Counted from the first letter of the stretch, positions 1 to 11,828 are shown. The stretch is 64,000 nt of DNA from Mangifera indica (GCF_011075055.1 NC_058153.1:9114001-9178000); one strand, 5' to 3'. Translations and numbers: made by a program. The notes: generated by a model from the sequence alone, not told the origin.

Positions 1-2216
1 TTTGATTAATAGGGAAGTAAAAGTAATATCTTTAACTATCTTTAGAATATCCTATGAATAAACCTTTATTAGATTTAACATCTAACTTATCTGTCTTGAC
101 AGTCTTGACATAAGTTGGACAACTTTATATTTTTAAATATTTGAGACTGGGATGTTTTTCTTACCATACCTCATATGGTGTTTTAGGGATAGATTTGGAT
201 AGAGCCCTAGGATGTGCACTGTTGTTTGATAGTTGTATCCTTATAATGACATTAGTAAGTCTACAAAACTTACCGTTAACCACACTATATCTAATAAAGT
301 GTGATTTCTCCTTTCAGAGACACTATTAAGTTGTGGTGTATAAAGTCAAGTCAACTAGGATACTATGTTGTGTTCTTTTAACAAATCTTGAAATTTGATA
401 CTCAAGTATTCACCTCGATAATCAGATCGTAAGATCTTGGTACTTTTTCCCATTTATTTCTCCACTTCATTTTTTAATTCATTGAACTTTTTAAAAGATT
501 CATATTTGTATTTCATTAAATTCAAGTGCCTATTTCATGAGAAATTATCATGAAGGTAATGAAGTAAGAAAAAACTCCCCTAACCATGTCACCAAATGGC
601 CTACACACATCTATGTGTATGAATTCTAATATTTCTTTGACTATTTCTCTTTTACTCTTGAAGGGTGATTTGTTCATCTTTTCTAGGAGACACGATTCAT
701 AAGTTGGATATAGTTTTTAACCTAATAGTCTTAATAGAGCTCACTTTCTCCTAATTTGATTATTTTGTTGTCTCCTATAAGACCTAATCTATGATCCTAA
801 AGTTATTTGGGGTTCATTTCATTTTGATTTCTTTTGTTTGCAATGGTATTCACCATGTTATGATTATTCAACTCTAATATGTATAAACCATTTGTATTAA
901 CTGTTTTACTAACTAATTCATTTCCAAAATGAATTAAACATTTATTACCATTAAAAATTAACTTGTAACCTACTTTACATAGTATAGAAATGGAAATGAT
1001 ATTTATAGATGCTTTGGCAAAATATAAAGTTCTATACAAATGCAAAATGTGTCAAGAGGGTAAAGTCAATTGGCAGGTTCCAATGGCTTTAATAGTAACT
1101 CTTGTTCCATTAGCCATCTTGAGTGTAACTTTATCCTTTGATAATGTAAAACTATTCTGCAGGTTCTATAAACATACACAAATGTGTGATGTAGCATCTG
1201 AATCCAATATCCAAGAATGATTATTTGAATTAACTGTTAATTCAAATTCAAAAACACAACAATATGGAATACCCATCCAAGCCTTTTTCAAGCTCTTAAG
1301 ATAAAAAGGATAGTTCCTCTTCTAATACCCATCCTTCATATAGTGAAAACGTTGACCTTACCTTTAGCTATGTTAGTTTTTTATGCAACCATCTTGGAAC
1401 CCTTAGCTTGAGGTCTAACCTTTAAGTTTCTTTTAGGTTTGTTTTGATTCTCCTTTGTCTTACTTGAAGAAGTCGCAAGAACATCTTTTTTCCTTTTTCC
1501 TTCCCTTCCTTACATATAATATTATTGAATCTTATTCGATAAATTGAGAAGAGTGTACTCAATTCTATTTAAATTGTAATTTATGGTAAATGGCTTGAAA
1601 CCAAGTGAAAAAACTTCATAATCAATTCACTTGAGATTGTGAGGCATGACAATCCTAAATGCATCTAATTGCCTTACAATGTTTATCATATTTATGATAT
1701 GATTATCTAGGGCAACTCCTTTCGAACAAGGTTGAACATATTTCATATTCTTTTACTTGAGCATTCTTGCTATCCAACTCTTGTAGTGCAACAAGTATCT
1801 CATTCACATTTATCATATTCTCATAACGATTTTAGAGCTTTACACTCATGAAAGCTAAATGTAGCTTTGAGCTTTTAAGTCATCATATAGCCATTTATCA
1901 AACAACTTTCTCTCTTTTGGTGTGGCATTTAGAGGTAAGGAAAATAGAAGTGATGCTTCTAACACATAAGCTGCCTTTTTGAAATTAAGGATTATCCTTA
2001 AATTTCTAAGCCAATCATTAAAATTAGGGCCAATGAGGCTATTTCATCCAAAATTTTCAACATTAAATTACTTTTTTCTACAAATATCAAATCAATAGAT
2101 GTTACAAAAAAAATTTTAAGTTAGTGTCTTATGAATTTAAACCTCTAATGCTAATTTAATTAGCTCCACTATTTTACTTGAATCTCACACTTCCTAAATG
2201 GAAATCTGAAAATTTT
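1..2216 (-). mobile_element. Degraded Ty1/copia retrotransposon, gag to integrase (cut by window edge)
   Basis: Read on the minus strand this is the 5' half of a Ty1/copia polyprotein, from gag at about 2100 down to the integrase core at the window edge. Gag shows a GPNFNDWLRNLRI-like N-terminal motif near 2040. The Cys/His knuckle near 1340 is broken by a stop. A protease remnant lies near 1150-1220. The gag-pre-integrase segment is at 803-1045, with FNGNKCLIHFGN and NTNGLYILELN. The zinc/catalytic integrase region is at 141-710, with YESCLLEKMNKSPFK, ILEFIHIDVCRPFGD and a YFITF stretch. Numerous stops and frameshifts make it non-functional. The RT and RNase H would lie left of position 1. 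Family assignment comes from motif order and wording recalled from plant copia elements. Confidence 0.8.
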
Positions 2217-2726
2217 TGTTGGAATAAATTCTAATGGAGAATCAAATTCTTATTAAATTCAATTAAACCTCATATAATAGAAATATTGGTCTATTAAATT
2301 TAATAAGTCGGAAGCTATTTCTTTTCATATCTCTATATAAGGTTTGATTCAATCCTTTGCCTCTAGCTTCAAAAACCTCATATAATAGAATTCTTGGTTC
2401 CTTTGGCTAGTTAAATCAAAACCATTATGCTTTCTTAAAATAGAATTCTCATTATGCCCTCACATAATTGAATTTTTGGGTATAACATGAATTTTCATCT
2501 AAGAACAAAGACAATTAAATTTCCATGACATAAAATTAACATCGCTCACATAATATAATTCTTAGGGTTTTTATTTTTAATTTTATGCTAAAAACTTTAT
2601 TGCCTCATAATGGAAAGCTTGGACTTAATAATTTTCTTTAGGGAGATTATTAAGTTTAACCTATAATTAACATGTCTTATATTTATTATATACATATCAC
2701 ATAGATGCATCCATAAACATGAAACA
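2217..2726 (-). repeat. Probable 5' LTR of the minus-strand copia element
   Basis: The segment starts TGTTGGAAT and ends GAAACA on the plus strand, so it keeps TG...CA ends. Immediately left of it (about 2198-2216) is a degraded match to the reverse complement of the usual initiator-Met primer-binding site, in the right place between LTR and gag. The length of about 510 bp fits a copia LTR. The partner LTR is outside the window, so the boundaries are inferred and could shift by several bases. Confidence 0.5.
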
Positions 2727-3930
2727 TGGTGGACCCTCTCTATGAATCCTGTGAATAGAATTATTCTAACTTTCTTTCTTTTATTTCTATGTTCTTTCTT
2801 CTCTCTAGAACCTAGCTAAGTGTCCTATTCTTATTGTCATATTCCATTCCTTCTTCTATCTGATTAGTACCCTTCTAGTGTTAACCCTTTAGTCCGAGAC
2901 CCTACTGGTCCTTGACAAATATTGCTTCTATTCTTGTTTGCCTTGGTTGGGTTCTTTTCTGGTCTTTCCTGTGTCAATACAGGTGAATATTGTTGAGGCT
3001 TTGGTTCTTTCATTTGCTTTATTTGTTGTTTGCTTCTTTGGTGGTGGGTTGTTTCTTCTTAAGTCTTTAGAGCTCATCTATTGAGGTAGTTTTCCTTAGC
3101 TTGGGTGTTATGTTATGTCATATTGATTGGTGTTGTGGGTGTTATTTCTTTTTAAGGTTCTAGTTTGTAAGTGTTTTGCTGGTTTGAGAGGTGGTATAAG
3201 TAGAAAGGTGTTTTGACTATTCTTTTAATTTGAATTGGTGTTATCAAGGTACTTTAATTAAGGGTGGCTACTTCTAGTCTCAAGGTGGTAAGTTCTTTAT
3301 AGTGGCATGTATGTTTTCTCTTAGGTAAACTGGTAGAGTATGCTTTGTGTCTTCATATGATTAGAGGTGTTTTGCTTGTTTGGAGTCTAAAGTGGATCAT
3401 GGCAAGAGTTTTGGGCTAGGTCATCTTAGCTTGAGGTTTAGTGGCTTTGTCTATTAGACTAATGTTGGAGCTTTCTTTTTCAAGCTTTAGGCTTTAGAGG
3501 TAGGTTGTCTTTGGCTTTCTCTGGCTTTGAAGTTTGTTTGGACTTATGTCTCCTGACCTCTGAGTGGGCTTGGCTCTTTGTTTGGTTGTTGGGCTTGTGT
3601 TTGTGGTTTTTCAAGGTTATGACTTTATTATGTTTATGTATTTTGGTCGCTAAATGGGTTTAACTCGTTTCTTAATGGATAATCTTTAAAGGGTAGGTAG
3701 GTGGGTTGGCGTCGGATGGTTTTTTTGGAAATGTGGCTAGTTGGGCTAGGGTTGTGGGTTTGAGCACTTTGTAAGTAGGAAGTAGGGGTTGGCCTATTAG
3801 GTAAGAGACATTGCATGGTGTTATTTTTGTTATTATAGTATCTACTTTTCATTCTTTTTAGTTTCTTTTCGGCTTTGGTTTCTAGTGTGTTTTTCTTTGT
3901 TGTAATGGTATAACGTGATCTCATTCTCTG
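2727..3930 (+). other. T/G-rich leader of the LINE
   Basis: About 1.2 kb without a credible coding frame, strongly T- and G-biased on the plus strand (many TTTG, GGTT and CTTTGG runs). It lies directly upstream of the LINE ORF1 remnant and is best read as the LINE 5' untranslated region plus unknown flank. The junction with the copia LTR at 2726 is not sharply defined. I see no RNA gene or other repeat here. Confidence 0.4.
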
Positions 3931-4880
3931 ACTAGGCATTGTGTGTTGCCTGTTAGCTAATAGGATGGTAAGGAAAGGTACTAAGTCATCTTCTAGAATT
4001 AAGGATAAATTAAGTTGGAAATCCCTCTTCGTTTCTACTTGTGTTGATAATCTTCTTAGCTACTACTCTTATTCTAAAGGTGAAAATGGCATAATTTCGT
4101 TTAACCCCTCTTTGGATGTTACTTTGCTTTGTATTAGTAAATGAGAAGAGTGGTTAATGGGGTATTTTGTGGATTCCAAACTCTTTTATTCCTACGTGAA
4201 AAGCTATTTGGAAGCTAACCAAAAGTGGTTTAACAAAATGAAATTGTTGGCTAATGGGTAGGGGTGTTTCCTCTTCAAGCTAGGAAATGAATCTTTGAAT
4301 GAAAAAATTTTGAATGAGGGGATTTAGATGATCGAAGATAAGGACTTTGTTATAAAAAAAAAAGGGATAACTAACCTTAGCCTAGTTTAAAGCTTACTCA
4401 CTAGGTTTCCTATTTAGGTGAGGTTATTTAATATGCCTTTGGAGTTATGGATAACTAAAAGGATGAGCTATGTTACGAGTACTTTGGGGAAGCCTTTTTA
4501 CATGGATAAGGTTATAGAAGACACAACCAAGATAGGTTTTGATAAAGTTTGATTGAGTTTGACTCATTGGTAGGTTTTTTGAATGACTTCAATGTTGTCT
4601 TGCCCAATAAAGAATCAACTAAGATAAAAGTTGAGTGTTAATAGAAGCTGAAATACTATAACTGGTGCAAGAAGTTCAACCATCATAGAAGTTCCTACTT
4701 ATATGACAAGGATAAAGCTGCTAAAAATAGGAAACAAAATGAAGGTTATAGGTAAGAGGAGTTAAAAGAAGTCTAGACCAAAGTGTCCAAAAGGAAGGAA
4801 AAAAAATATATGGGTTAGTGCAACAAGGGGAAGGACAACTTTCTCCAAATAGGTTTGAAGTTCTTGCAAATTTGAAGGAG
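3931..4880 (+). pseudogene. LINE ORF1 remnant (DUF4283-type RNA-binding protein)
   Basis: Broken frames on the plus strand keep the order seen in plant L1 ORF1 proteins. These are a VDSKLFYSYVKSYLEA stretch near 4165, an 'F.LGNESLNEKILNEGI' stretch near 4270-4325, a 'PLELWITKRMSYVTSTLGKP' stretch near 4435-4495, then a basic Lys-rich tail near 4740-4810. In complete elements this protein binds the LINE RNA. Stops and frameshifts break it at least six times. It sits upstream of the endonuclease and RT remnants, as expected for ORF1. Confidence 0.65.
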
Positions 4881-5064
4881 CTTCAGAAAAACTAATGAGG
4901 TTGACTGTATTAGAAAGGTCAATGAATGAAATGAAAAGGCAATAGTAACTCTTGATGGAAATAATTATACTGAGTTGGGGAATGAAAAAAAAGTGTCATC
5001 CCTTGGAAAGAAGTCAAGGAATGGAGGGTTGATAATGCAGATTTTAGAAGACACTTAAAGACTC

Positions 5065-5304
5065 TTGAGGAAGGTGTTAATTAATGAAGGTAACCCAGTC
5101 GATTATAACAAGAATTTAGAGATAACCTTTGACCACTTAGTTGAGAAATACTCTCCTAACGCAGTTATTTCTTACCCTTATTTAAAAAAGAGATATTTAA
5201 AGATCAAGTGCACTAAGTCCTCAAAAGATGGAAATTTGGCTATGCCAAAGATAGTGATCTACAATGATAGCAATATTTGTTCTATTAGTGTTACGGAGAA
5301 GTAG
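5065..5304 (+). pseudogene. LINE inter-domain or ORF2-leading fragment, unassigned
   Basis: A 79-codon open stretch beginning MRKVLINEGNPVDYNKNLEI lies between the ORF1 remnant and the endonuclease remnant. I recognise no motif in it. Its position and similar base composition suggest that it belongs to the same LINE, as the end of ORF1 or the start of ORF2. It has no independent promoter or neighbour suggesting a separate gene. Confidence 0.3.
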
Positions 5305-5479
5305 AATGTGCCTGGAAACATGAAACAGGCTTAGGAGGTAGAGTATAGTAAAGAAATGGTTTCTCTTTTGATCAAGCTATTTGGAAAATTGATTAAGGTG
5401 GATGTAAAGGATTCCAAAGAATCTAAAGGTGAGCAAAGGACAAAACCAAAAGAAGAGGCCTAATAAAAAGAGTCGAGAG

Positions 5480-6040
5480 AATTCATCACAACGGATCTCG
5501 CATGATTAAAGTAATGACTGTTGATAAAAACGAGCAATGCATATATTGTGAAATTGAGTTTGGAAGTAACCATACAAAGCTTTTGTAACTTTTGTGTATG
5601 GCTTAAATGGGTATATAGAAATGAAAGAGCTATGAGAGGATATTAATCGATACAAAAATGCTTTCAATAAGAGTCTTTGGGTAGTCTTAAATGACTTTAA
5701 CATTATAAAAAGAAAAGAGGAAAATGTTGGTAGAGTGGTTCAATAGGATTCTCATAAAGAAGAATTTAACAACTGTTGTATTGAAGCTTATCTAAAAGAC
5801 CATACATTCACATCGATTTACTATACGTGGAACAACATGAATGAAAGAGAAAACCATATAGCTTGCAAACTTGATAAAATCTTGGTGAATGAGAAATGGC
5901 TTGAAAATTTCTTGAGATTTATGAGTGTTTTCCATCTTTATGGGCTTTCGGATAATAGTTCGCGTATCCTTGTTGGTAATGATTATAAAATGAAAAGGAA
6001 AAGCCCTTTTAAATTCTTTAACTTTTAGGTGGAACATGAA
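5480..6040 (+). pseudogene. LINE ORF2 endonuclease domain remnant
   Basis: Frame-shifted pieces match the apurinic-type endonuclease of plant L1 elements. The clearest are the NNCCIEAYLKDHTFTSIYYTWNN-type region at 5770-5840 and the following NEREN..ACKLDKILVNEKW...SVFHLYGLSD at 5837-5950. That is the usual 'TW.N....R.LDR.LVN..W' end of the domain. In the family this domain nicks target DNA to prime reverse transcription. The usual SDH near the end reads SDN (about 5950), so a catalytic/structural His is lost. The segment runs on into a charged linker (6000-6350) and then the RT. Confidence 0.7.
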
Positions 6041-6345
6041 AAGTTTTTGTCTTTGGTGGGCTTGGTTTGGAAAAGAGAGATGGTGGGTAATCTTATATAT
6101 TGCGTTATGAAAATTCTTAAGAAAGTGAAAATGGCTTTGAAAGAGCTAAAAAATTAAAAGTTTTGGAATATATTCGAGAGGGTTAGATATGCTATGAAGA
6201 GGCTTGATATTGTCCAAGTAAGGCTTGATAAATACCTATTTGATGGAAGGCGTTTGGAAAAAGAAAAAGAAAAAGAAATGCTAGACAGTTTCGTAAACTT
6301 AGTTGGGCGAAGGAATTACTTATAAAGCAAAAATCAAGAATCAAG

Positions 6346-7355
6346 TTGCGTAAGAAATACGACCAAAACACGGGTTACTTCTTCAAATGCATCAATGGTA
6401 GGAGAAATATAAATGCCATTAATGGACGTTTTCTTAAGGATAGATCATTTACTAGTGAGAAAAGGCAAATCAAAAAGAAATTAGTGTCTTCACTCAAGAG
6501 TTTTCTTACTTGCCATGGTGATACTTCCTTTGATGGTAATTTTAGGGGCTTACTTAATTTTGAAGTCCCTAGAGACATTGCTCTTGATATGGTTGAAGAA
6601 GTAACTAGTGAAGAGATAAAACGAACTTTCTTTGATATGGATAGCAACAAGGCTTTGGGGCTCGATGGGTTTGGAACTTTTTTTTTTTCAAAAAAGCTTG
6701 GGATATTATGGGTAAGAATGTGGTTGATACCATCAAATTTTTCCTTTCTTTGGGATCTCTTCTTCCTGAGGTCAATAACACTATTATCTCTTTTGTGTTT
6801 AAATGTGAAAACCCTTTAAGAGCCAAAGCTTTTAGACCGATCTCTTATTGCAACGCCATTTATAAGTGCATTATAAAGATCATGACTAATAGATTGAACA
6901 TCATTCTCCCTCTCTTTATATACAAAGCCCAATATGCTTTTGTGGGGGGAAGGAAAATCGAAAACAATATCTTTATGTGAAATAAGCTTTTGTATCATCA
7001 CCGTAAGAATGAGAAGTAAATGAAGAAGTGTGTAATTAAGATTGATCTTATCAAAGCTTACAACATGGTGGATTGGAACTTTATTAAGGCGATTCTCAAG
7101 AAAATTTGTATTCACCCTATGTTTCTAAAATGGATAAAAAAGTGCATCACCACTCCCTCATTCACGATAAGTGTCAATGGGGAGCTTGAAAACTTTTTTT
7201 AGAGTAGCAAAGGTCTTTACCAAAGGGATCTAATTTCCCTCTACCTCTTTGTGATTATAATGGAAATTCTCTCAAGAATTCTTGAAGACAGGGCTAAGAA
7301 GAAGAACTCTAAGTATCATTGGAAAGTGCAAGGATAGCAAGATTACCCACTTATG
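6346..7355 (+). pseudogene. LINE ORF2 reverse transcriptase, truncated
   Basis: Three overlapping frames together give the N-terminal two thirds of an L1-type RT (RVT_1). They contain EEIKRTFFDMDSNKALGLDG (6610-6670), the FRPISYCNAIYKCIIKIMTNRL motif (6830-6895), KIDLIKAYNMVDWNFI (7036-7085) and ISLYLFVIIMEILSRILE (7235-7290). The catalytic Asp of the 'D..KAYD' motif is Asn here. The frame can be followed to KDSKITHL near 7350, just before the FADD catalytic motif. There it stops abruptly against LTR sequence of Tekay I, so the catalytic YxDD, the 3' end and the poly(A) tail are missing. Confidence 0.8.
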
Positions 7356-8020
7356 AGCAATAATTTTCAAATGAGATAAAATGGTCATTTTAGAAGGATT
7401 TAAGAGACAAAGTGGGATAGCAAATTGAATGGCACACTTGAAATTATATAATGGTGCTAAGGGTTTTTGGTAATTGACTAAGGATAAAATAGTCATTTTT
7501 GGAAAAGGTTAAGGGTAAATTAGTCCAAAAAGCTTATAAAACCAACCAACTATTGATTTTCTTCTTCCTTAGCTGAAAATCTCCATAATTTTAACTAAAG
7601 TTTTTTCTTCAACCAAAACTGATAAAAAAACCTAGCTAAACCACCTAATTTTCAGAGCCTCCAGTTATAAAAAGTATAGATCTATCAATTCTAGTAAGTT
7701 CTAAGGTAAAAAGTTTAATTTTTAAGAAATGTCAAGTTTAGAGTTTTGATGAATGATTATGTTTTTGGTTGATTAAGGTTGATAGGAAGAAGAAAAGACA
7801 GAGAATAGATTTAAATCACCTAATTAGCAAAGAAAATGTAAGAATTTCATACTTTACATCCTTGAAGTAATTTAAGTTAGGTTATTTAAATAACCTTTAC
7901 TTGTGTAAGTGTGTAAGGTATTATAATTAAGGTGATTTATACTTAAAAGAATAAAGAAATTTATTAGGATTCATGATGTAATTTTTGGTCATAAGGGTAT
8001 TTTAGACATTTCATATTCTT
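7356..8020 (+). repeat. 5' LTR of Tekay I, first part (its own 5' ~115 bp missing)
   Basis: Aligns by eye with 19565-20225 of the 3' LTR: the same 'atgagcaataattttcaa' start, a TATA-like gcttataaa at 7533-7541 and ctaaggtaaa at 7701-7710. It stops at 8020, where a second LTR begins with TGTAACATCC, and resumes at 10300. The missing left end abuts the truncated LINE RT, so a deletion there removed the end of both elements. Confidence 0.85.
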
Positions 8021-8917
8021 TGTAACATCCGAATTCAGGTGTGTCAGTAAACTCCACTTCCAAAATTACCCCTAGAGTTGATTTTATAACTTGTTGTGTA
8101 AAGAAATTGTAAAAGAATTATAGAAAACTACTAAATGAGCAATATTTTTCAAAGGGGGTAAAATGGTCATTTTATAAAGATTCAAGGGACAAAGTGGGAA
8201 TTAAAATTGAAGGGCACACTTGAAATTATATGGTGGTGCTAAGGGTTTTTGGTAATTGGCTAAGGATAAAATAGTAATTTATGGGAAAGGTTAAGGGCAA
8301 AATGGTCCAAAAGGCTTATAAATTATATAACCTATTCATCTTCTTCATGAATTGCCGAGAACTCCATTGTTTTTTAGCTAAAGCTTCCCTTAACCAAAAT
8401 TCACCAAAAAACCTAGCTAAACCACCTAATTTCCAAAGGCCTCAGTTATAAAAAGTGTAGATCTGTCAATTCTGATCAGTTCTAAGGTAAGAAATTTAAT
8501 TTTTAAGATATGTCAAGTTTAGGGTTTTGATGGATGATCATATTTTTGGTTGATTAAGGTTGCCAGAAAGGAGAAAAGAAGGTGAATAAACTTAAATCAC
8601 TTATTTGGCAAAGAAAAGGTAAGAATTTCATACTTTACATACTTGAAGTAAATTTGAGTTAGGTTATTTAAATAACCTTTACTTATATAAGTGTGTAAGG
8701 TATTAGAATTGAGATGATTTATGCTTAAAAGGATAAAGAAATTCATTAGGATTTATGATGTAATTTTTGGCCATAAGGGTAAAAAGGTAAATTTTGGCCA
8801 TAAGGGCAAAAATGTCATTTTATGCAATATAGGTTAATGTTGCTTAATTATGTGCATGTTATGTAAAATAACCCTTATATTAAGCCTATATTGTATAATT
8901 GAAATTAAATTGAGGCA

Positions 8918-8956
<39 letters not shown>

Positions 8957-9956
8957 TGAGAAAATAATATGATGTTTGAGAATGAATGAAAAGAATAAGG
9001 GAAAATAACAAATGCGCATATTTCATATTATGGTTATATATGCATACATGAGGAATCATAACATATGCATGATTTAGAAAAAAATAAAGAAAGAGGAAAA
9101 ATATTTTCTAAGTCATGCATGCTTTTAGAAAATAGAAAACAAGTATTTTTGGTTTTATAATGACTCATATGATACAGGAAAGCAGAAAACATACTTAAAA
9201 TCCTTACACGCAAGTTGTACTATGTGGACAGCAAATAAAATAATTAGTTGTACTGTGTGGACAACCAGCTGTACTGTGTGGACAGCAAAAGAAAAATATC
9301 AACTGTACTGTGTGGACAGCAAAAGAAAAATATCAGCTGTACTGTGTGGACAGCAAAGAAAAATATTAGTTGTACTGTGTGGACAACAAAGAAAAAATAT
9401 GCGTGTAAGAGAGAATTATACTTTGTATGGTGACTGCAAATACTGTCATATGTAGTATAGACCAGTCAATGAGAAAGAGAGAGAAACAAATTAGTAAATA
9501 TTTTATGAAAGTAAATTGCATTAGAATCATACATACAAGCCTATGTGGCCGATAAAAAATTGAGAAAGATGTATGATCAGAAAATAGAAAAGTCATGACA
9601 CTCATATATGCATAAATCATAACGAATGAATTATATTTGTATAGTAAGAAAATGAATAAATTGGTGAAAGAAGAGAATTCTGATATGTGTTTAATGCGTG
9701 TCCGTGTCAATAATTTTATATATGAATAGCCCAGACACGTTGAATATGAAAGAGATTAATACTGGTATGAAATACTTTAAGTGTTTAGTATGATTTTCTT
9801 ACTGAGCCATAGTCGCTCACTCCGTTTAATTTAATATTTTACAGGTAAAGAAATGCAGCAAAGGTTCCCGGGGAGCACTAATGAGACATGAGGCTAAGGA
9901 AGGAAGGCACCATATTTTTATTAATATATATATGTTTTGATGTATATGTGAATATA

Positions 9957-9993
<37 letters not shown>

Positions 9994-10294
9994 TTGATGT
10001 AGATATTGGTGGATATGTATATATATATATATATATATACAGCTAGTTATGAAAATTGATTATAAAGTTTATGTGGGTGATAATTTTTATAATTGTTATT
10101 ATTATGTATTTATTTTACTAATTGTAATTAAGTTTATAAAAATCCAGTCGATTGGTAGGACTGGTTTGTGTGAATTATAAATTGGGAGTGTTACAGGGCA
10201 TAATTAAAAAGAGAAAAAAATTCCCCGGGCCCTCTAAAATAGGGGAACTCATACCGTTTTTCTGTAACACACCCAATGGTTAAGAGAGGTTACA
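8021..10294 (+). mobile_element. Solo LTR nested in an LTR of the same family (TSD TTCTT)
   Basis: A complete 2274-bp LTR begins TGTAACATCC and ends GAGAGGTTACA. It is flanked by the direct 5-bp repeat TTCTT (8016-8020 and 10295-10299). It aligns along its length with the 3' LTR at 19450-21784. No internal retrotransposon sequence is present, so this is the scar of an element removed by LTR-LTR recombination. It carries a TATA-like gcttataaa at 8314-8322, a donor-like TCTAAGGTAAG at 8481-8491, (TA)n tracts near 8920-8953 and 9960-10040, and a six-copy ~37-bp minisatellite (9213-9400). Confidence 0.92.
9213..9400 (+). repeat. ~37-bp tandem repeat, six copies, inside the solo LTR
   Basis: Six copies of a unit centred on TGTACTGTGTGGACAGCAAA, starting near 9216, 9249, 9272, 9305, 9341 and 9372. 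The unit contains no stop in some frames, so it produces a spurious repetitive reading frame (YCVDSKRKIS-like) that is not a gene. The same unit occurs three times at about 10830-10925 and twice at about 20750-20815 in the other LTR copies. Confidence 0.85.
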
Positions 10295-11824
10295 TTCTTA
10301 GGGTTAGCTTTGTGGATTTTGTGTATTGAATATATGAGAAATGATGAATTGATGAAAGAATTTGCATTAAGGGTAAGCATGTAATTTTATCCATAAGGTT
10401 AATTTTTGCTTAATTATGTGTATGATATGTTGAAAAACTCTTATATACATAAGGGCAAAAATGTCATTTTATGTGATGTAGGTTAATTTTACTTAATTAT
10501 GTGCATGATATGTGTAAAAAATCATTATAATAAATATGTATATACATATGGAATGCATGAGATATATGTAAATGCATGAGAAAATACTCTGATGTTCGAT
10601 GAGGCTTGAAAAGAATAAGGAAAAACAATGAATAAGCATGTTTCATGTTATGGTTATACATGTATACAAAAGGAATCATAACATATGCATGATTTCAGAA
10701 AAATAAAGATGGAGGAAAAACATTTTCTAAGTTATGCATGTTTTCAAAAAATGGAAAACAAATGTTTTGGTTTTATAATGACTCATAAGATACAGGAAAG
10801 CAGAAAACATACTTAAAATCCTTACACGCGAGTTGTACTGTATGGATAGCAAAGAAAAAAAATGTCAGTTGTATAGTATGGATAGCAAAAAAAGATATTA
10901 GCTATACTGTGTGGACAACAAAGAAAAAAAGTAGAGAAATATGTGTGTAAGAAAGGATTATACTTTGTATGGTGACTGCGAGTACTATTTTATATAGTTT
11001 AGACCAGTCAATGAAAATATTTGACAAACAAAAAAAAAGAATTAGCAAATATTTTATGAAAAGCATTTGCATTAGAATCATGTAAGCAAGCTTATGTGGC
11101 TGATAAAAAGTTTAGAAAGATGTACGATCAAAAAATTGAAAAATCATGGCATTCATACATGCATAAATTATAACGAGTGAATCATATTTGTATAGTAAGA
11201 AAAGGAATGAATGTGTGAATGAGGAGAATTATGATATGTGTTTAATGCATGTTCCGTGTTAATTATTTTGTATTCGAATAGCCCAGACACGTTAAGTATG
11301 GAAGAGATTAGTACTGGTATGAAATGCTTTGAGTGTTGAGTATGATTTTTTTACTGAGTCATGGTCGTTCACTCCGTTTAATTTAATATTTTACAAGTAA
11401 AGAGTTACAACAAAGGTTCCCGAGGAGCACTAGTGAGACATGAGGCTGAGGGAGGAAGGCACCATATTTTTGTTTACTTATATGTTTTGATGTATATGTG
11501 AATATATGCATATATATATATACTTGATATAGATATTGGTGGATATGTATATATTTTGTTTTCTATATGTATATATGTGATTATGTGTATATATATCTAT
11601 ATATGTATATATATATGGCTAGTTATTGAAATTGGTTATAAAGTTTTTGTGAGTGCTAATTTTTATGATAGTTACTATCAAGTATGTATTTTGTTAATTG
11701 TGATTATATTGATGAAAATCCAGTTGATTGGTAGGACTAGTTTGTGTGAATTGCTAATTAGGAGTGTTACAGGGCATATTTGCCCTTTTTTTGTAACACA
11801 CCTATTGGTTATGAAAGGTTACAT
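10295..11824 (+). repeat. 5' LTR of Tekay I, second part
   Basis: Resumes the LTR interrupted at 8020. The sequence after the second TTCTT (10295-10299) continues the match to the 3' LTR from about 20225. It ends GAAAGGTTACA at 11824, immediately before the primer-binding site. It carries three copies of the ~37-bp minisatellite (about 10830-10925) and short (TA)n tracts (11510-11620). With 7356-8020 the surviving LTR is about 2190 bp against 2335 bp for the 3' LTR. Confidence 0.88.
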
Positions 11825-11828
11825 TTTT

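Larger units (their letters stand above)
2760..7355 (+). mobile_element. L1-type LINE, dead, 3'-truncated
   Basis: The element comprises the T/G-rich leader, ORF1 (DUF4283-like), endonuclease and RT remnants in the canonical order on one strand. The 3' end is lost at the junction with the Tekay I LTR. The 5' limit is uncertain because no target-site duplication can be paired once the 3' end is missing. Many in-frame stops show it is old. It is the substrate into or next to which Tekay I inserted. Confidence 0.7.

Noticed and set aside
9213..9400. CRISPR-like array
   Set aside because: Units are contiguous without unique spacers, and the context is a plant LTR.
9222..9455. Two overlapping plus-strand frames with repeated CVDSKRK / CGQQRK peptides
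   Set aside because: They are produced by the ~37-bp minisatellite inside a solo LTR; unit length and context explain them without a protein.
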